The translations under genes and the position numbers were made by a program. From assembly GCF_003097235.1 (NCBI RefSeq), contig NZ_QEQQ01000014.1, positions 106,339 through 170,338 on the forward strand: a DNA stretch of 64,000 nucleotides, read 5' to 3'. The notes beneath the pieces were generated by a model that was not told the DNA's origin, did no database searches, and worked only from the letters and a program-made list of their open reading frames with translations. This document shows positions 33,010-41,511 of the stretch, piece by piece. The stretch is from Pseudomonas sp. CC120222-01a (GTDB taxonomy: Bacteria; Pseudomonadota; Gammaproteobacteria; Pseudomonadales; Pseudomonadaceae). Within the stretch, counting starts at the first letter, position 1. Each line of letters opens with the position of its first letter.

Positions 33010-34721
33010 GCAGCTTTCTCCTGGTGGGTGGCGGGCGCCTGCAGGCGCTCGGCGATATGGCCGGCTGCGATCCAGCCGAAGGTGAGGGCGGGGCCGAGGG
33101 TGATCCCGGGGCCGGGGTAGGTGCCGTTCATCATTGAGTTCATGTCGTTGCCCACGGCATACAGCCCGGCAACCGGCGCGCCGTTGTGGTTCAGCACATT
33201 GGCATTGGCGTCGGTCACCAGGCCGCGTGCCGAGCCGAGGTCGCCGGTATGGAGGCGGATGGCGTAGTACGGCGCCTTGGTCAGTGGCGCCAGACAAGGG
33301 TTTGGCTGGTGCTGTGGGTCGCCCATGTAGCGGTTGTAGCTGTTGCCGCCCTTGCCGAAGGCACGGTCGATGCCGTTGCGGGCATCGGCATTGAAATGCT
33401 CCAGCGTCTGCTGCAAGGCCTGTGGATCGACGCCGATGGCCTCGGCCAGCGCCGCCACGCTGGCGGCGCTGTGCAGGTAGCCGGCGGTGACCAGCGCTGT
33501 GTTGTCCACCGGCTTGGGTCGGGCCAGGCCAAGGCCATAGCGGTTCATCGCTTCGGCGTCGCAGATCAGCCAGCAATGGCCGATGCGGTTGGCGAACATG
33601 GTCTGCACGAAGTGGTGGTAGGAATTGGATTCGTTGACGAAGCGCCGCCCGGCCGGGTCCACCGCGATCACTCCAGGCTTGGCGCGGTCGGTGACCAGGT
33701 GCGGAAAGCGCTCGCGCTCGCCATTGGCATGGCGCAGTTCGGACACCGGCGCCCAGAAGAAATTGGCCGCCAGGCCGTCGCCCTGGGCCGCCGCCACCGC
33801 CTCGCCAAGGCGCAGGGCGGCGCCATCGTTGGTGGGCGGCGACATGCTCAAGTGTGGCGCCTCAGCATCCGGACGATAGCGGGCAGCCAGCTGCCCGGCA
33901 GCAAAACCGCCCATGGCGCAGACCACGCCACCGCGAGCGTGCACCCGAAGCCGTCGGCCTTCGCGCATCACCACCACGCCGGTCACCCTGCCGCGTTCGA
34001 CGATCAATTCCTCGGCCTCGCTGCGCAGCCACAGTTCTGTTCCGTGGGCAAAGGCGCTGCTGGCCAGGCGCGCGATCAAGGCGTTGCCAGTGGTCAGGCG
34101 AGTCCCTCGTGGGTGGCGCAGGCGGTCCCGAGCATACCGCGCCATCAGCTTCAGGCAGTGCCACAGCGAGGCGGGTGAGCGGCGCAGGTTGAGGAAGTGC
34201 TGGATGTCCACGCGGTTGACCATCATGCCGCCGAACAGCAGCATGCCCGGCGGTGGCATCTTCAGGTCCTTGAAGCGCGAGCCGAGGTGACGGCCGTCAT
34301 ACTCGACCATCTCCAGGGCGCGGCCGAATTCGGTGGCGCCGGGTTCGTCGGGGTAGTAGTCGGGCGAATGCGGGCGCAGGCCGTAGCGCACTTCGGTGTT
34401 GTGCTCCAGCCAGCGCAGGGCCTGGTGACCTTGCTCGATGAAGGCCTCCACCAGCGCCGGGTTGTAACCTGCGCCGATGATGGTCTTCAGGTAGGTGCGC
34501 ATGGCTTCGGGGGAGTCCTTGGCCCCGGCAGCCCGGGCCTGATCGCTGCCGTATATCCATACTGCACCGCCGGAAATCGCCGAGGTGCCACCAAAGCGCT
34601 CGGCCTTTTCTACCACCAGCACCTTCAGCCCGCGGCGGGCCGCCGTGGCGGCGGTGGCGAAGCCCCCGGCACCGCTGCCGAGGACCACCAGGTCGAACAC
34701 CGCTTGTTCGCTAGTGCTCAT
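32994..34721 (-). CDS. FAD-dependent dehydrogenase, KstD/fumarate reductase-like (paralog 2)
   Basis: A 575-residue flavoprotein. VLGSGAGGFATAATAA (about 12-27), EKAERFGGTSAISGGAVWIY, and the C-terminal GNDMNSMMNGTYPGPGITLG (about 524-543) with Y535-x3-G. It aligns along its length with paralog 1 (shared RFVNE, NARxGxD and GLxTDANANVLN-type blocks), so the pair arose by duplication. It starts 5 bp downstream of the shikimate-dehydrogenase-like gene stop region, and its stop overlaps the NIPSNAP start. The pair suggests two successive or alternative ring dehydrogenations. Confidence 0.82.
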   Translation of the reverse strand: MSTSEQAVFDLVVLGSGAGGFATAATAARRGLKVLVVEKAERFGGTSAISGGAVWIYGSDQARAAGAKDSPEAMRTYLKTIIGAGYNPALVEAFIEQGHQALRWLEHNTEVRYGLRPHSPDYYPDEPGATEFGRALEMVEYDGRHLGSRFKDLKMPPPGMLLFGGMMVNRVDIQHFLNLRRSPASLWHCLKLMARYARDRLRHPRGTRLTTGNALIARLASSAFAHGTELWLRSEAEELIVERGRVTGVVVMREGRRLRVHARGGVVCAMGGFAAGQLAARYRPDAEAPHLSMSPPTNDGAALRLGEAVAAAQGDGLAANFFWAPVSELRHANGERERFPHLVTDRAKPGVIAVDPAGRRFVNESNSYHHFVQTMFANRIGHCWLICDAEAMNRYGLGLARPKPVDNTALVTAGYLHSAASVAALAEAIGVDPQALQQTLEHFNADARNGIDRAFGKGGNSYNRYMGDPQHQPNPCLAPLTKAPYYAIRLHTGDLGSARGLVTDANANVLNHNGAPVAGLYAVGNDMNSMMNGTYPGPGITLGPALTFGWIAAGHIAERLQAPATHQEKAACTTN

Positions 34722-34725
34722 GGCT

Positions 34726-35535
34726 TCAGATCTCCAGCGGCGTGACGCCCATGAAGGCGCCAAGGTGGCCCAGTTGGGCGAAGGCCATCTGTGCACCGGT
34801 CTGGACCGGGCAGCCGCGTTCACGGGCCTTGTGCAGCAACGGGGTGATTTCCGGCGAGGTGACCACGTCGGCCACCAGCGTGGCGGCGTTCAAAGTCTCC
34901 AGCAGTGCCACCGGCAACGACAGTTCGCCGCTGTTGCCCATGCCGACGGGGGAGGCGTTGACGACCAGGTCGAAGCCTTCCAGCGAGTGGTATTCAGTGG
35001 CGATTGCCAGTGCCGGGAAGGCATTGCCAAGGACTTCGCCCAGTGCCCCGACGCGTTCGCCGCTGGGGTCGCTGAGGGTGATCTGGCCAAGGCCTGCTTC
35101 ACCCAGTGCATAGGCAATCGCACTGCCGACCCCGCCGCAGCCCACCACCAGCGCACGCTTGCCGCAAGCCTCGAAGCCATGCTGGCGGGCGGCGCCAAGG
35201 AAGCCCGCGCCATCGACGTTGTCACCCAGCAGGCGGCCGTCGCGCTCGCGGCGGATCACGTTGACCGAGCCCAGTGCCTTGGCGCGTTCGCTGAGTCCGT
35301 CCAGTCGAGTGGCCAGGGCCTGCTTGTACGGCACGGTGACCACGCAGCCGCGCAGGTTGCGCCAACCTCGCAGGTTGTCGATAAAGGCGCCCAGCGCCGT
35401 TTCCTGCAGGTCGATGGGCAGCATCGCCAGGTCGCGGGCGTTGTTGACGAACCAGGTGTTGAAGTTTTCCGGCGACTTCACCTGGGCGATAGGCGAACCG
35501 ACGATGGCGACCAGTTCTGTCGAACCTCGGATCAT
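34726..35535 (-). CDS. Shikimate dehydrogenase-like (AroE-family) enzyme, probably NAD-linked
   Basis: A 269-residue AroE-family protein. Catalytic K71 (VTVPYK) and D108 (GDNVDG) and the nucleotide motif GCGGVG (132-137) are present. Where AroE has the NADP-binding N-R-T motif this protein has LSDPSGER, with D156 after beta-2, pointing to NAD. This fits a catabolic quinate/shikimate-type dehydrogenase rather than the biosynthetic AroE. Longer frames to 35682 would run through the operators; the ATG at 35535 matches family N-termini (AIVGSPIAQVKSP). It is the first gene of the minus-strand cluster, divergent from iclR-like 35681. Confidence 0.85.
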   Translation of the reverse strand: MIRGSTELVAIVGSPIAQVKSPENFNTWFVNNARDLAMLPIDLQETALGAFIDNLRGWRNLRGCVVTVPYKQALATRLDGLSERAKALGSVNVIRRERDGRLLGDNVDGAGFLGAARQHGFEACGKRALVVGCGGVGSAIAYALGEAGLGQITLSDPSGERVGALGEVLGNAFPALAIATEYHSLEGFDLVVNASPVGMGNSGELSLPVALLETLNAATLVADVVTSPEITPLLHKARERGCPVQTGAQMAFAQLGHLGAFMGVTPLEI

Positions 35536-35598
35536 GCTGACCTCCGTTTTGGCTGTTGTTGTGGAGGCCAGCTTGGCGCGGGGCGGTGTCATCAACAA

Positions 35599-35651
35599 TG
35601 CGCTTATCGGGCATTCAGTGCGATAATCGCAGCCATCATGCGGTAATCGCA
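35599..35651. promoter_or_regulatory. Three operator copies at exact 20-bp spacing
   Basis: TGCGATAATCGCA (35619-35631) is a perfect 13-bp palindrome; TGCGGTAATCGCA (35639-35651) differs by one base; TGCGCTTATCGGG (35599-35611) is a degenerate third copy. The copies begin at 35599, 35619 and 35639, two helical turns apart, in the 145-bp gap between the divergent dehydrogenase and IclR genes. The GATAATCGCA core recalls PcaR/PobR sites. Confidence 0.75.
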
Positions 35652-35680
35652 TTGAATGCCACTTTCCAAGAGCCGAGTTC

Positions 35681-36451
35681 ATGCCCCAGCCCGAGATCCA
35701 CCCCCGCGACCTGATCGCCGGCCTGCAGAAAGGCCTGGCGCTGATGCAACTGTTCAGTGCCGAGCAACCCCGCCTGAGCGTGCCTCAGGCGGCCAGGCTG
35801 TCCGGCCTGACCCCAAGTGCCACACGGCGCTTTCTGCTGACGCTGGTGCACGAAGGCTTTGCCGAGACCGACAACCGCCATTACTGGCTGACGCCCAAGG
35901 CCCTGCGCATCGGCCAGGCCTATGTCGACTCGGCGCAGTTGCCGCGCATGCTGCGGCCGATCGTCGATCAGGTGGCGCGGCAGACCCAGGAGCATGTGTC
36001 GGTGGGCAGCCGTGATGGCGACGAGATCATTCACCTGGTGCGCAGCCGCTACAGCCACATCGCGTCGTTGTCGATTCGCCCTGGGTCGCGGGTGCCGATG
36101 TATTGCACGGCAAGCGGCCGGGTCTGGCTGGCGTGGCTGGAGGAGGGGCAACGCGAGGAATACTTTGCGCGCAACCCGCTATCCGCGCTGACGCCTCACA
36201 CCCAGACCGACAGGGCGTTGCTGGAGGCGGAGTTGCAGCGGGTGAGGGCGCAGGGCTACAGCATCGTCGATCAGGAATACGAAATCGGCATGCGCGTGAT
36301 GGGCGTGCCGCTGCTCGACCGCAGCGGCCAGTTGAAGGCAACCTTGACCATCACCACCCATGCTTCGCGGTTGAGCATCGATGAGATGCGCCTGCGCTAC
36401 CTGGCGACGCTGTATGAGGCGCAGGCACTGCTAAGACCGGTGCTGGACTGA
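35681..36451 (+). CDS. IclR-family regulator (PcaR/PobR type)
   Basis: A 256-residue IclR protein. The wHTH is at about 10-75 (DLIAGLQKGLALMQLFSAEQ ... ARLSGLTPSATRRFLLTLVH), followed by the effector domain with IRPGSRVPMYCTASGRVWLA and YSIVDQEYEIGMRVMGVPLL. This is the branch of regulators of protocatechuate, 4-hydroxybenzoate and quinate pathways. It is divergent from the flavoprotein cluster and lies next to the three operator copies, so it very likely controls that cluster. The effector is unknown. Confidence 0.88.
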   Translation: MPQPEIHPRDLIAGLQKGLALMQLFSAEQPRLSVPQAARLSGLTPSATRRFLLTLVHEGFAETDNRHYWLTPKALRIGQAYVDSAQLPRMLRPIVDQVARQTQEHVSVGSRDGDEIIHLVRSRYSHIASLSIRPGSRVPMYCTASGRVWLAWLEEGQREEYFARNPLSALTPHTQTDRALLEAELQRVRAQGYSIVDQEYEIGMRVMGVPLLDRSGQLKATLTITTHASRLSIDEMRLRYLATLYEAQALLRPVLD

Positions 36452-36530
36452 GCTCCATTTGATTCGCTTGCAGCGGGCATCCGTTGCTGGGCATGATCAA
36501 GCCTCACTACACAGGAAAAGGAATGCCCAC

Positions 36531-36935
36531 ATGCCTGCCTATCTTGCTGCGCAGAACGAATTGCTCGTAGGGGACGGCCTGGTGGTCGAGGCGCCGGCCG
36601 GGGAAGGGCCTTACGCCGTGGTGTTCGAGGACGACGAGGAAACCGGCTATTTCTACGCCCTGGATTCCTCCGGCAGCGGCAACCCGATCCAGAATGCGCT
36701 GCACATCTACGACGTGGAGAGCGTCGCCGACCGGGAGAAACCCTCGACGGTCAAGATTGCCTGGTCCGATGACCACCGCAAGGCGCTGCTGCTGATCAAC
36801 GACTACCCCCATGCGGTTTTCGACTTCGAAGCCAAACAAGGGCATTGCCGCACCGGATTCCCGTTGCCGATGGACAACGGCTGGTCGCACGCGGGCCATG
36901 AGTGGGATGACAGCGCACTGCGGCATTTTGCCTGA
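36531..36935 (+). CDS. DUF2251-family protein
   Basis: A 134-residue acidic cytoplasmic protein (opening MPAYLAAQNELLVGDGLVVE; FEDDEETGYFYALDSSGSGN; IAWSDDHRKALLLINDYPHA), matching the pattern of DUF2251. AAAAGGAA eight bases upstream supports the ATG at 36531. Such short acidic proteins are often immunity or stress-related, but no function is known. It is followed closely (61 bp) by the DUF2314/ankyrin gene. Confidence 0.7.
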   Translation: MPAYLAAQNELLVGDGLVVEAPAGEGPYAVVFEDDEETGYFYALDSSGSGNPIQNALHIYDVESVADREKPSTVKIAWSDDHRKALLLINDYPHAVFDFEAKQGHCRTGFPLPMDNGWSHAGHEWDDSALRHFA

Positions 36936-36996
36936 CGGTTTTCAGGGGGAAACCTGGCAACAACCTTTCCGAATCAAGCACAAGGACGAGCCGCTC

Positions 36997-38163
36997 ATGA
37001 CGGAGCAGATGATCTATAGCGTCGAAGGCGAAAGCCAGGCATTGAAGGAAGCCGTGTCTAGCGCCCAGGCGACGTTCAAGTTCTACTGGCGGGAAATGTC
37101 GTGGGAGGCACGCCGCATCATCAAGTGCCTCGACATGGCGGCCGTCAAGCTGTCCTTCATGCTTGATCCGGATGACCCGGATATCCCCGTGGTCGAAAAC
37201 ATGTGGGTCAACGATGTCGACTTCGACGGTGAAACGATCACCGGTGTACTGATGAACGAACCCCGCTGGGCTACTGAATTCAAGGCTGGCGACCTGGTGT
37301 CGCTACCTTTTGCGGCGCTCAATGACTGGATGTACGTCCGTGGTGGCCACGTGTATGGCGGTTTCACTGTCGATGCGTTGCGCAGCAGCATGAGCGACGA
37401 CGAACGAGCCGGGCATGACGCCGCCTGGGGCCTGGACTTCGGCGAACCGGGTACCGTCGAAGTGGCCCCCGCCGCCGAGGGCCACACGCCCTGGCTGCTG
37501 TCGCGGGCATTGAGCAGCGTGGCCGACCAGCAGCTGCTGGCGCAGCTGGAGCAAGGCGACCATCCCATGGCCGTGAACATGCGCGAAAAAATCGAAGAGG
37601 CCCTGCAGCAGTACCCCGGCATGATCACCGATTTCGACGATGGCGGCTGGCTTCTTCTGCATCGCGAAGTATTGGCGGGCAACTACCCGGTGGTTCAGGC
37701 CCTGCTGCGTCACGGGGCCGACCCGCTGGCAACCAACAGCCATGGGCAGACGTCGCAGGCACTGGCCCATGAAGCCGGCTGGCCACGCATCGCGCGGTTG
37801 CTGCAGGGTGATGCGTCCGATGAACCTGCGCCGGCGGAGGCCAAAGGTTTTTCGCTGCGGCCTGTCGGGCTGCTGCTGATCGCTGTAGCGCTTGCCTGGC
37901 TGTACTTCCTGGTCGTCGTTCCCGTGAACGGCGCCAGGGCAGGGCACGCGGTGGAAGTGGCAGGCCAGTGGGACTTCGTGGCTGCCGTCTTCGTGCTGGG
38001 CTTCGGGCTCTTCTGCAACAACGGCGCCGGTTACCTCAAGCTGCGCCAGCGCACACCGCAGTGGGGTGCGAGCCGGGCTCTGGACATCGGTGCCATGCTG
38101 GTGGCGGTGGTGGTTGCCTTTGCATTGCATGACCAGGTGCAGCGCTACGTCATCGGCCATTGA
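36997..38163 (+). CDS. DUF2314 plus ankyrin-repeat protein with C-terminal membrane helices
   Basis: A 388-residue composite protein. Residues about 15-125 match DUF2314 (FKFYWREMSW ... AAVKLSFMLD ... ENMWVNDVDFDG). Residues about 200-270 carry ankyrin-type repeats (GGWLLLHREVLAGNYPVVQA, LLRHGADPLATNSHGQTSQA). The C-terminus has three transmembrane helices (about 285-305, 320-345, 360-385). I know no characterised protein of this exact architecture. Start at the ATG at 36997 after CAAGGACGAG. It forms a likely pair with the DUF2251 gene and precedes a HAD phosphatase by 25 bp. Confidence 0.7.
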   Translation: MTEQMIYSVEGESQALKEAVSSAQATFKFYWREMSWEARRIIKCLDMAAVKLSFMLDPDDPDIPVVENMWVNDVDFDGETITGVLMNEPRWATEFKAGDLVSLPFAALNDWMYVRGGHVYGGFTVDALRSSMSDDERAGHDAAWGLDFGEPGTVEVAPAAEGHTPWLLSRALSSVADQQLLAQLEQGDHPMAVNMREKIEEALQQYPGMITDFDDGGWLLLHREVLAGNYPVVQALLRHGADPLATNSHGQTSQALAHEAGWPRIARLLQGDASDEPAPAEAKGFSLRPVGLLLIAVALAWLYFLVVVPVNGARAGHAVEVAGQWDFVAAVFVLGFGLFCNNGAGYLKLRQRTPQWGASRALDIGAMLVAVVVAFALHDQVQRYVIGH

Positions 38164-38188
38164 TTTTCAGCAAGCGGAGGCTTTAACC

Positions 38189-38821
38189 ATGCATGAACCT
38201 GTCCACGCTATCGAGGCGGTGGTGTTCGACCTGGGCGGCGTGCTGGTCGACTGGAACCCACGGTATCTGTTTCGCAAGATCTTCGTGGAAGACGAAGCAG
38301 CGATGGAGGCGTTTCTGGCCAACGTCTGCAACGCAGCCTGGAACGAGCGCCAGGACCGTGGCCGGTCATGGGCGGCGGCGATCGAAGAGACCATTGCCGA
38401 GCATCCGGCACACGAGGCGCATATCAGGGCGTATCGCGAACGTTGGGAGGAAATGCTGGCCGGCGCCATTGAGGGTACGGTCCAGGTGCTGGAGGAACTG
38501 CACGGTGCCGGCGTACGGCTGATTGCCTTGACCAACTGGTCGGCGGAGACCTTCCCCTATGCCGAGCAGCGCTTCGCATTCCTCGAGAAATTCGAAGGGG
38601 TGCTGGTGTCGGGCAGGGAAAACCTGATGAAGCCCGAACCGGAGATTTTCCAGTTGCTGCTTCGCCGGTATGCGCTGGACCCGTCGCGCACGCTGTTCAT
38701 CGACGATGTGCAGAAGAATGTCGATGCGGCGAAAGCGCAGGGAATGCAAACCGTGCGCTTTGTCGATGCGCAGCAACTACGCCAGGCGCTGGTCGGGCTT
38801 GAACTGCTGAATGCCAAGTAG
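38189..38821 (+). CDS. HAD-superfamily hydrolase (YihX-like phosphatase)
   Basis: A 210-residue HAD-IA hydrolase. Motif I VVFDLGGVLVD with nucleophile D14, motif II LTNWS, motif III lysine in NLMKPEPEIF and motif IV FIDDVQKNV are all present. The sequence resembles YihX-type sugar-phosphate phosphatases. GCGGAGG eight bases before the ATG fixes the start. It may be co-transcribed with the DUF2314 gene. The substrate is unknown. Confidence 0.87.
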   Translation: MHEPVHAIEAVVFDLGGVLVDWNPRYLFRKIFVEDEAAMEAFLANVCNAAWNERQDRGRSWAAAIEETIAEHPAHEAHIRAYRERWEEMLAGAIEGTVQVLEELHGAGVRLIALTNWSAETFPYAEQRFAFLEKFEGVLVSGRENLMKPEPEIFQLLLRRYALDPSRTLFIDDVQKNVDAAKAQGMQTVRFVDAQQLRQALVGLELLNAK

Positions 38822-38968
38822 CCAAGGACCGTCAAAAACTCGCAAAGTTTCACCTGAAAAACAGTAACTTAGAGAATTTTTGCAAGCCGTGTTACTCGTC
38901 GGATTTCCGTTGTAACCCCCCCTGCAGAGCCTCAGGATCGCCCCGGCATTCCTTTGAGGCTTTCATGC

Positions 38969-39469
38969 ATGAAGTACTCCTCGATTCTGTTGTTGTCACT
39001 TGGCCTGCTGAGCGGCGTTGCATCGGCAGGCGGCAATACTGAAGCTGGCATAGGCGGCGCATTGGGCGGGGTATTGGGCTCGGTGGTCGGCCAGTCGATC
39101 GGCGGCAGCACCGGCTCGGCAATCGGCGCAGGCGTGGGTGGCGCGGCCGGCAGTGCGGTGGGCGCCAACAAGCACAGCCGTGGCGAAGCCGCCATTGGCG
39201 GTGCATTGGGCGCCGCTGGCGGCAACGTGGTAGGTCGCAAGATGGGCGGTACCACGGGCAGCCTGATCGGTGCGGCAGCCGGTGGCGGCGTGGGCGGTGC
39301 CTTGGGCAACCACATGGGCCGCGAGTATGACGATGAAAGTGGTCATCGTGGTGGTGGTCGCGACTACGACGATGATGACGATGATCGGGGCTGGCGCCGT
39401 CACCACCATGACCGCGGCCATCACTATGGCTGGCGCAACCACCACCGCGACTGGCGCGACGACGACTGA
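38969..39469 (+). CDS. Exported glycine-zipper protein with His/Asp-rich tail
   Basis: A 166-residue protein with a signal peptide (MKYSSILLLSLGLLSGVASA, cut after residue 20). Residues 25-115 are repeated glycine-zipper segments (GGALGGVLGSVVGQSIGG and similar), the outer-membrane-associated type. The tail (about 118-166) is extremely rich in Asp, His, Arg and Trp (RDYDDDDDDRGWRRHHHDRG), a possible metal-binding or surface region. An upstream ATG at 38965 is out of frame. It stands alone, convergent with the CAP gene. Confidence 0.8.
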   Translation: MKYSSILLLSLGLLSGVASAGGNTEAGIGGALGGVLGSVVGQSIGGSTGSAIGAGVGGAAGSAVGANKHSRGEAAIGGALGAAGGNVVGRKMGGTTGSLIGAAAGGGVGGALGNHMGREYDDESGHRGGGRDYDDDDDDRGWRRHHHDRGHHYGWRNHHRDWRDDD

Positions 39470-39493
39470 TCGGCGCTTGGGCTGACGGCCCTT

Positions 39494-40354
39494 TCAGGGC
39501 GCGCCAAACAGCATCGTCCAATACACCCCCTCATCACTGCGCGCATTCGCGAAATAGGCCGCGCCAACCTGGGTGAACATCGGGTTCATCAGGTTGGCGC
39601 AATGCCCGGGGCTGGCCAGCCAGCCGGCCATCGCCTGGCTCGGTGAACCCTGGCCCGCAGCAATATTCTCGCCGATCTGACGCCCCCGGTAGCCGGCATC
39701 CCACGCCCGGTCTGCGGGCAAATCACCATTGGAGTCACGGTGCGCGAAGTAATTGCCGTTGGCCATCGCCCGACTGTGGCGCTGCGCCGCCGTGCCCAGG
39801 GCGGTGTTCCAGCTGAGCGGGCGTGCCGCCGCGAAGCGCTGGCGACCACATAGGCGAGGCTTGGCCCGTGCGGCGTTGACTTGTGCCAGCAACGTTGTGT
39901 TCGCGGAGCGCTGATCGCCGAGCTGGGCGTCGAGCACGGGACGCGCCAGCACCACTTGCCACTCGTTCCGGGCGCGACTGACACCGATATCGGCAAACTG
40001 GTTATCGAGCAGGGCAGCGCAATAGCTGCTCCGTAGTCTGTCGAAGGCCTCTTCGGCATCTTGTGCGCCGATTACACGGATGCTGCGCACTCTTACCGCT
40101 TGATAGCCTGCGTCCTTCAAGCTTTCGCGCAAAGCGCCGCCGTAGCCGACCGGCAATGCCAGGTTCGACTTCAACGCCAGCGGCGTCGAGACCAACACCC
40201 GCCGCCCTTCACAGCGCTGTGGCTGGGCGCGGTAGTCGTTGATCGCCGCCACCAGTTGGCGTTCCCCGCTGGCATGGGCGGGGCTGATGAACAGTGGGAA
40301 GAAATGGACGAGGCACAGCGAGACGAACGACGAGCAGCGGGCAGCTTGGCGCAT
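39494..40354 (-). CDS. Secreted CAP-domain (SCP/PR1-like) protein
   Basis: A 286-residue protein with an N-terminal signal peptide (MRQAARCSSFVSLCLVHFFP..., cut after SPAHA). The C-terminal CAP domain (about 150-286) has AAQRHSRAMANGNYFAHRDS, GENIAAGQGSP and MAGWLASPGHCANLMNPMFT, including the conserved His and Glu of the cavity. The N-terminal half is a second, unrecognised domain. The function of bacterial CAP proteins is largely unknown. Confidence 0.85.
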   Translation of the reverse strand: MRQAARCSSFVSLCLVHFFPLFISPAHASGERQLVAAINDYRAQPQRCEGRRVLVSTPLALKSNLALPVGYGGALRESLKDAGYQAVRVRSIRVIGAQDAEEAFDRLRSSYCAALLDNQFADIGVSRARNEWQVVLARPVLDAQLGDQRSANTTLLAQVNAARAKPRLCGRQRFAAARPLSWNTALGTAAQRHSRAMANGNYFAHRDSNGDLPADRAWDAGYRGRQIGENIAAGQGSPSQAMAGWLASPGHCANLMNPMFTQVGAAYFANARSDEGVYWTMLFGAP

Positions 40355-40462
40355 GGGCGAATAGCTCTGGAGGGATGACGGCGGGAGTGCCGAACAAAGG
40401 GCCCGGGTATGACTGCGCGTCTGGATACTGGTTCACGAACATTGGCGACAAATCTGGAGACA

Positions 40463-40486
40463 GGGGCCGCAATGCGGCCCCTTTTT
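40463..40486 (+). terminator. Orphan plus-strand intrinsic terminator
   Basis: GGGGCCGC-AAT-GCGGCCCC (40463-40481) followed by TTTTT (40482-40486). Oriented for plus-strand transcription, yet both neighbours (39494-40354 and 40496-41235) are on the minus strand. A small RNA starting after 40355 could use it. Confidence 0.75.
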
Positions 40487-40495
40487 ACCCAGCCT

Positions 40496-41235
40496 CTATT
40501 TAACGGTGATGGGAGCACTCATGCTTTGCCCCAGTGCCGACTTCACGGTGATCGTCGCCGGTGTCGCCGGGCCGCTGCCGGTGGTGGTCACCGGCAACCG
40601 CCAGCGGGCGCCGCTGGTTGCCGCCGTGAGCGTCGCTGCACCCAGGTCCAGCGGGCCGCTGGTGGTGGCTGCGGTCACGCTGATGCTGTTGCCGCTGGCC
40701 ACCGGTGGCTTGTTGGCCGGGTCGGTACTGCTGTCCTTGCTGGCGGTGCGGAAGGTTGGCAGCCCCACCGACGCCATGTATTCCACGCCATCCCAGCCGG
40801 GCAACGGTGTCGGCATGACTTGGAATTGCCCCGGATGCTCGAGGTCCCAGCGCAGCAGCATCGACGAGTCTTCATGCTGGGTATTGTGAACGGCTGCGCA
40901 CCGAACAACGGGCTCGGCTTGCCGTTGGTTGGGTAATTGCGTGATGTCTGCAGGGCAGGCGGCAGCACGTTGTCGACGCGGGTGCTGGCGCGATCACCGT
41001 AAACCCCTTCTTGCAGTTCCAGCGCGCCCTCGTTGGCCTCAGGCAGGTTGAACAGGTTGAGCAGCGCCGGACCGGGGTCGATCGGCTGGTCGCTGTAGTA
41101 CGACGGGGCCGTCGGCGGCGGCTGGCTGAGATCATCCAGCGAGGAGGCCTCGGCTGAAAGGCTGAGCATCAGCGCGGTCAGGGCAGACAATCTGAATACT
41201 TGGGTATTGGGGTAGATCACGGCAGGTATCTGCAT
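40496..41235 (-). pseudogene. Frameshifted exported hypothetical protein
   Basis: The N-terminal part (from 41235: MQIPAVIYPNTQVFRLSALT with a signal-peptide-like start, through PLFGAQPFT) is in one frame; the rest (HEDSSMLLRWDLEHPGQFQV, then a Thr/Ala-rich C-terminus ending SAPITVK) is in the -1 frame. The switch is near 40885-40895, at TTCACAATACC, and needs one lost base. Both parts have normal codon use, so the gene was intact recently or the base call is wrong. I do not recognise the family; the C-terminus has a beta-sandwich look. Confidence 0.6.
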
Positions 41236-41467
41236 AGCCTGGTGCCTCGCTCGAAGCTAAGTGGCTGAGGGCCACTGAAAGCGCTTTGCCTGGTTAAGCA
41301 GGCGAGGAGCAACGGCTATGCCAACATTTTTTTCACATGCAGTTTGTTGGGCAAGTCCTTGTGCAGCTTGATGTGTGCAAGATAAATGGGCGCCAATACC
41401 CTAGGCCAGTGCCCAGCAGCGGGGGCAGGTTGCCCCATAAATGGTGTGCTGACTTGAAGCTGTGCAG

Positions 41468-41504
41468 TGGGCTCAAGCCCGCGAGGGGCAGGGGCTTGAG
41501 CCCA
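41468..41504 (-). terminator. Hairpin downstream of gstA
   Basis: TGGGCTCAAGCCC (41468-41480) and GGGCTTGAGCCCA (41492-41504) are perfect 13-bp arms with an 11-base loop, beginning 8 bp after the gstA stop. No clear T-run follows on the minus strand. Confidence 0.55.
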
Positions 41505-41511
41505 GCGAGGG

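Noticed and set aside
34726..35535. Biosynthetic shikimate dehydrogenase AroE
   Set aside because: The NADP-binding N-R-T segment is replaced by an Asp-containing loop and the gene is in a catabolic-looking cluster under an IclR regulator.
40463..40486. Hairpin as terminator of the minus-strand gene at 40496
   Set aside because: The T-run is on the plus-strand side; on the minus strand an A-run precedes the hairpin instead of a T-run following it.
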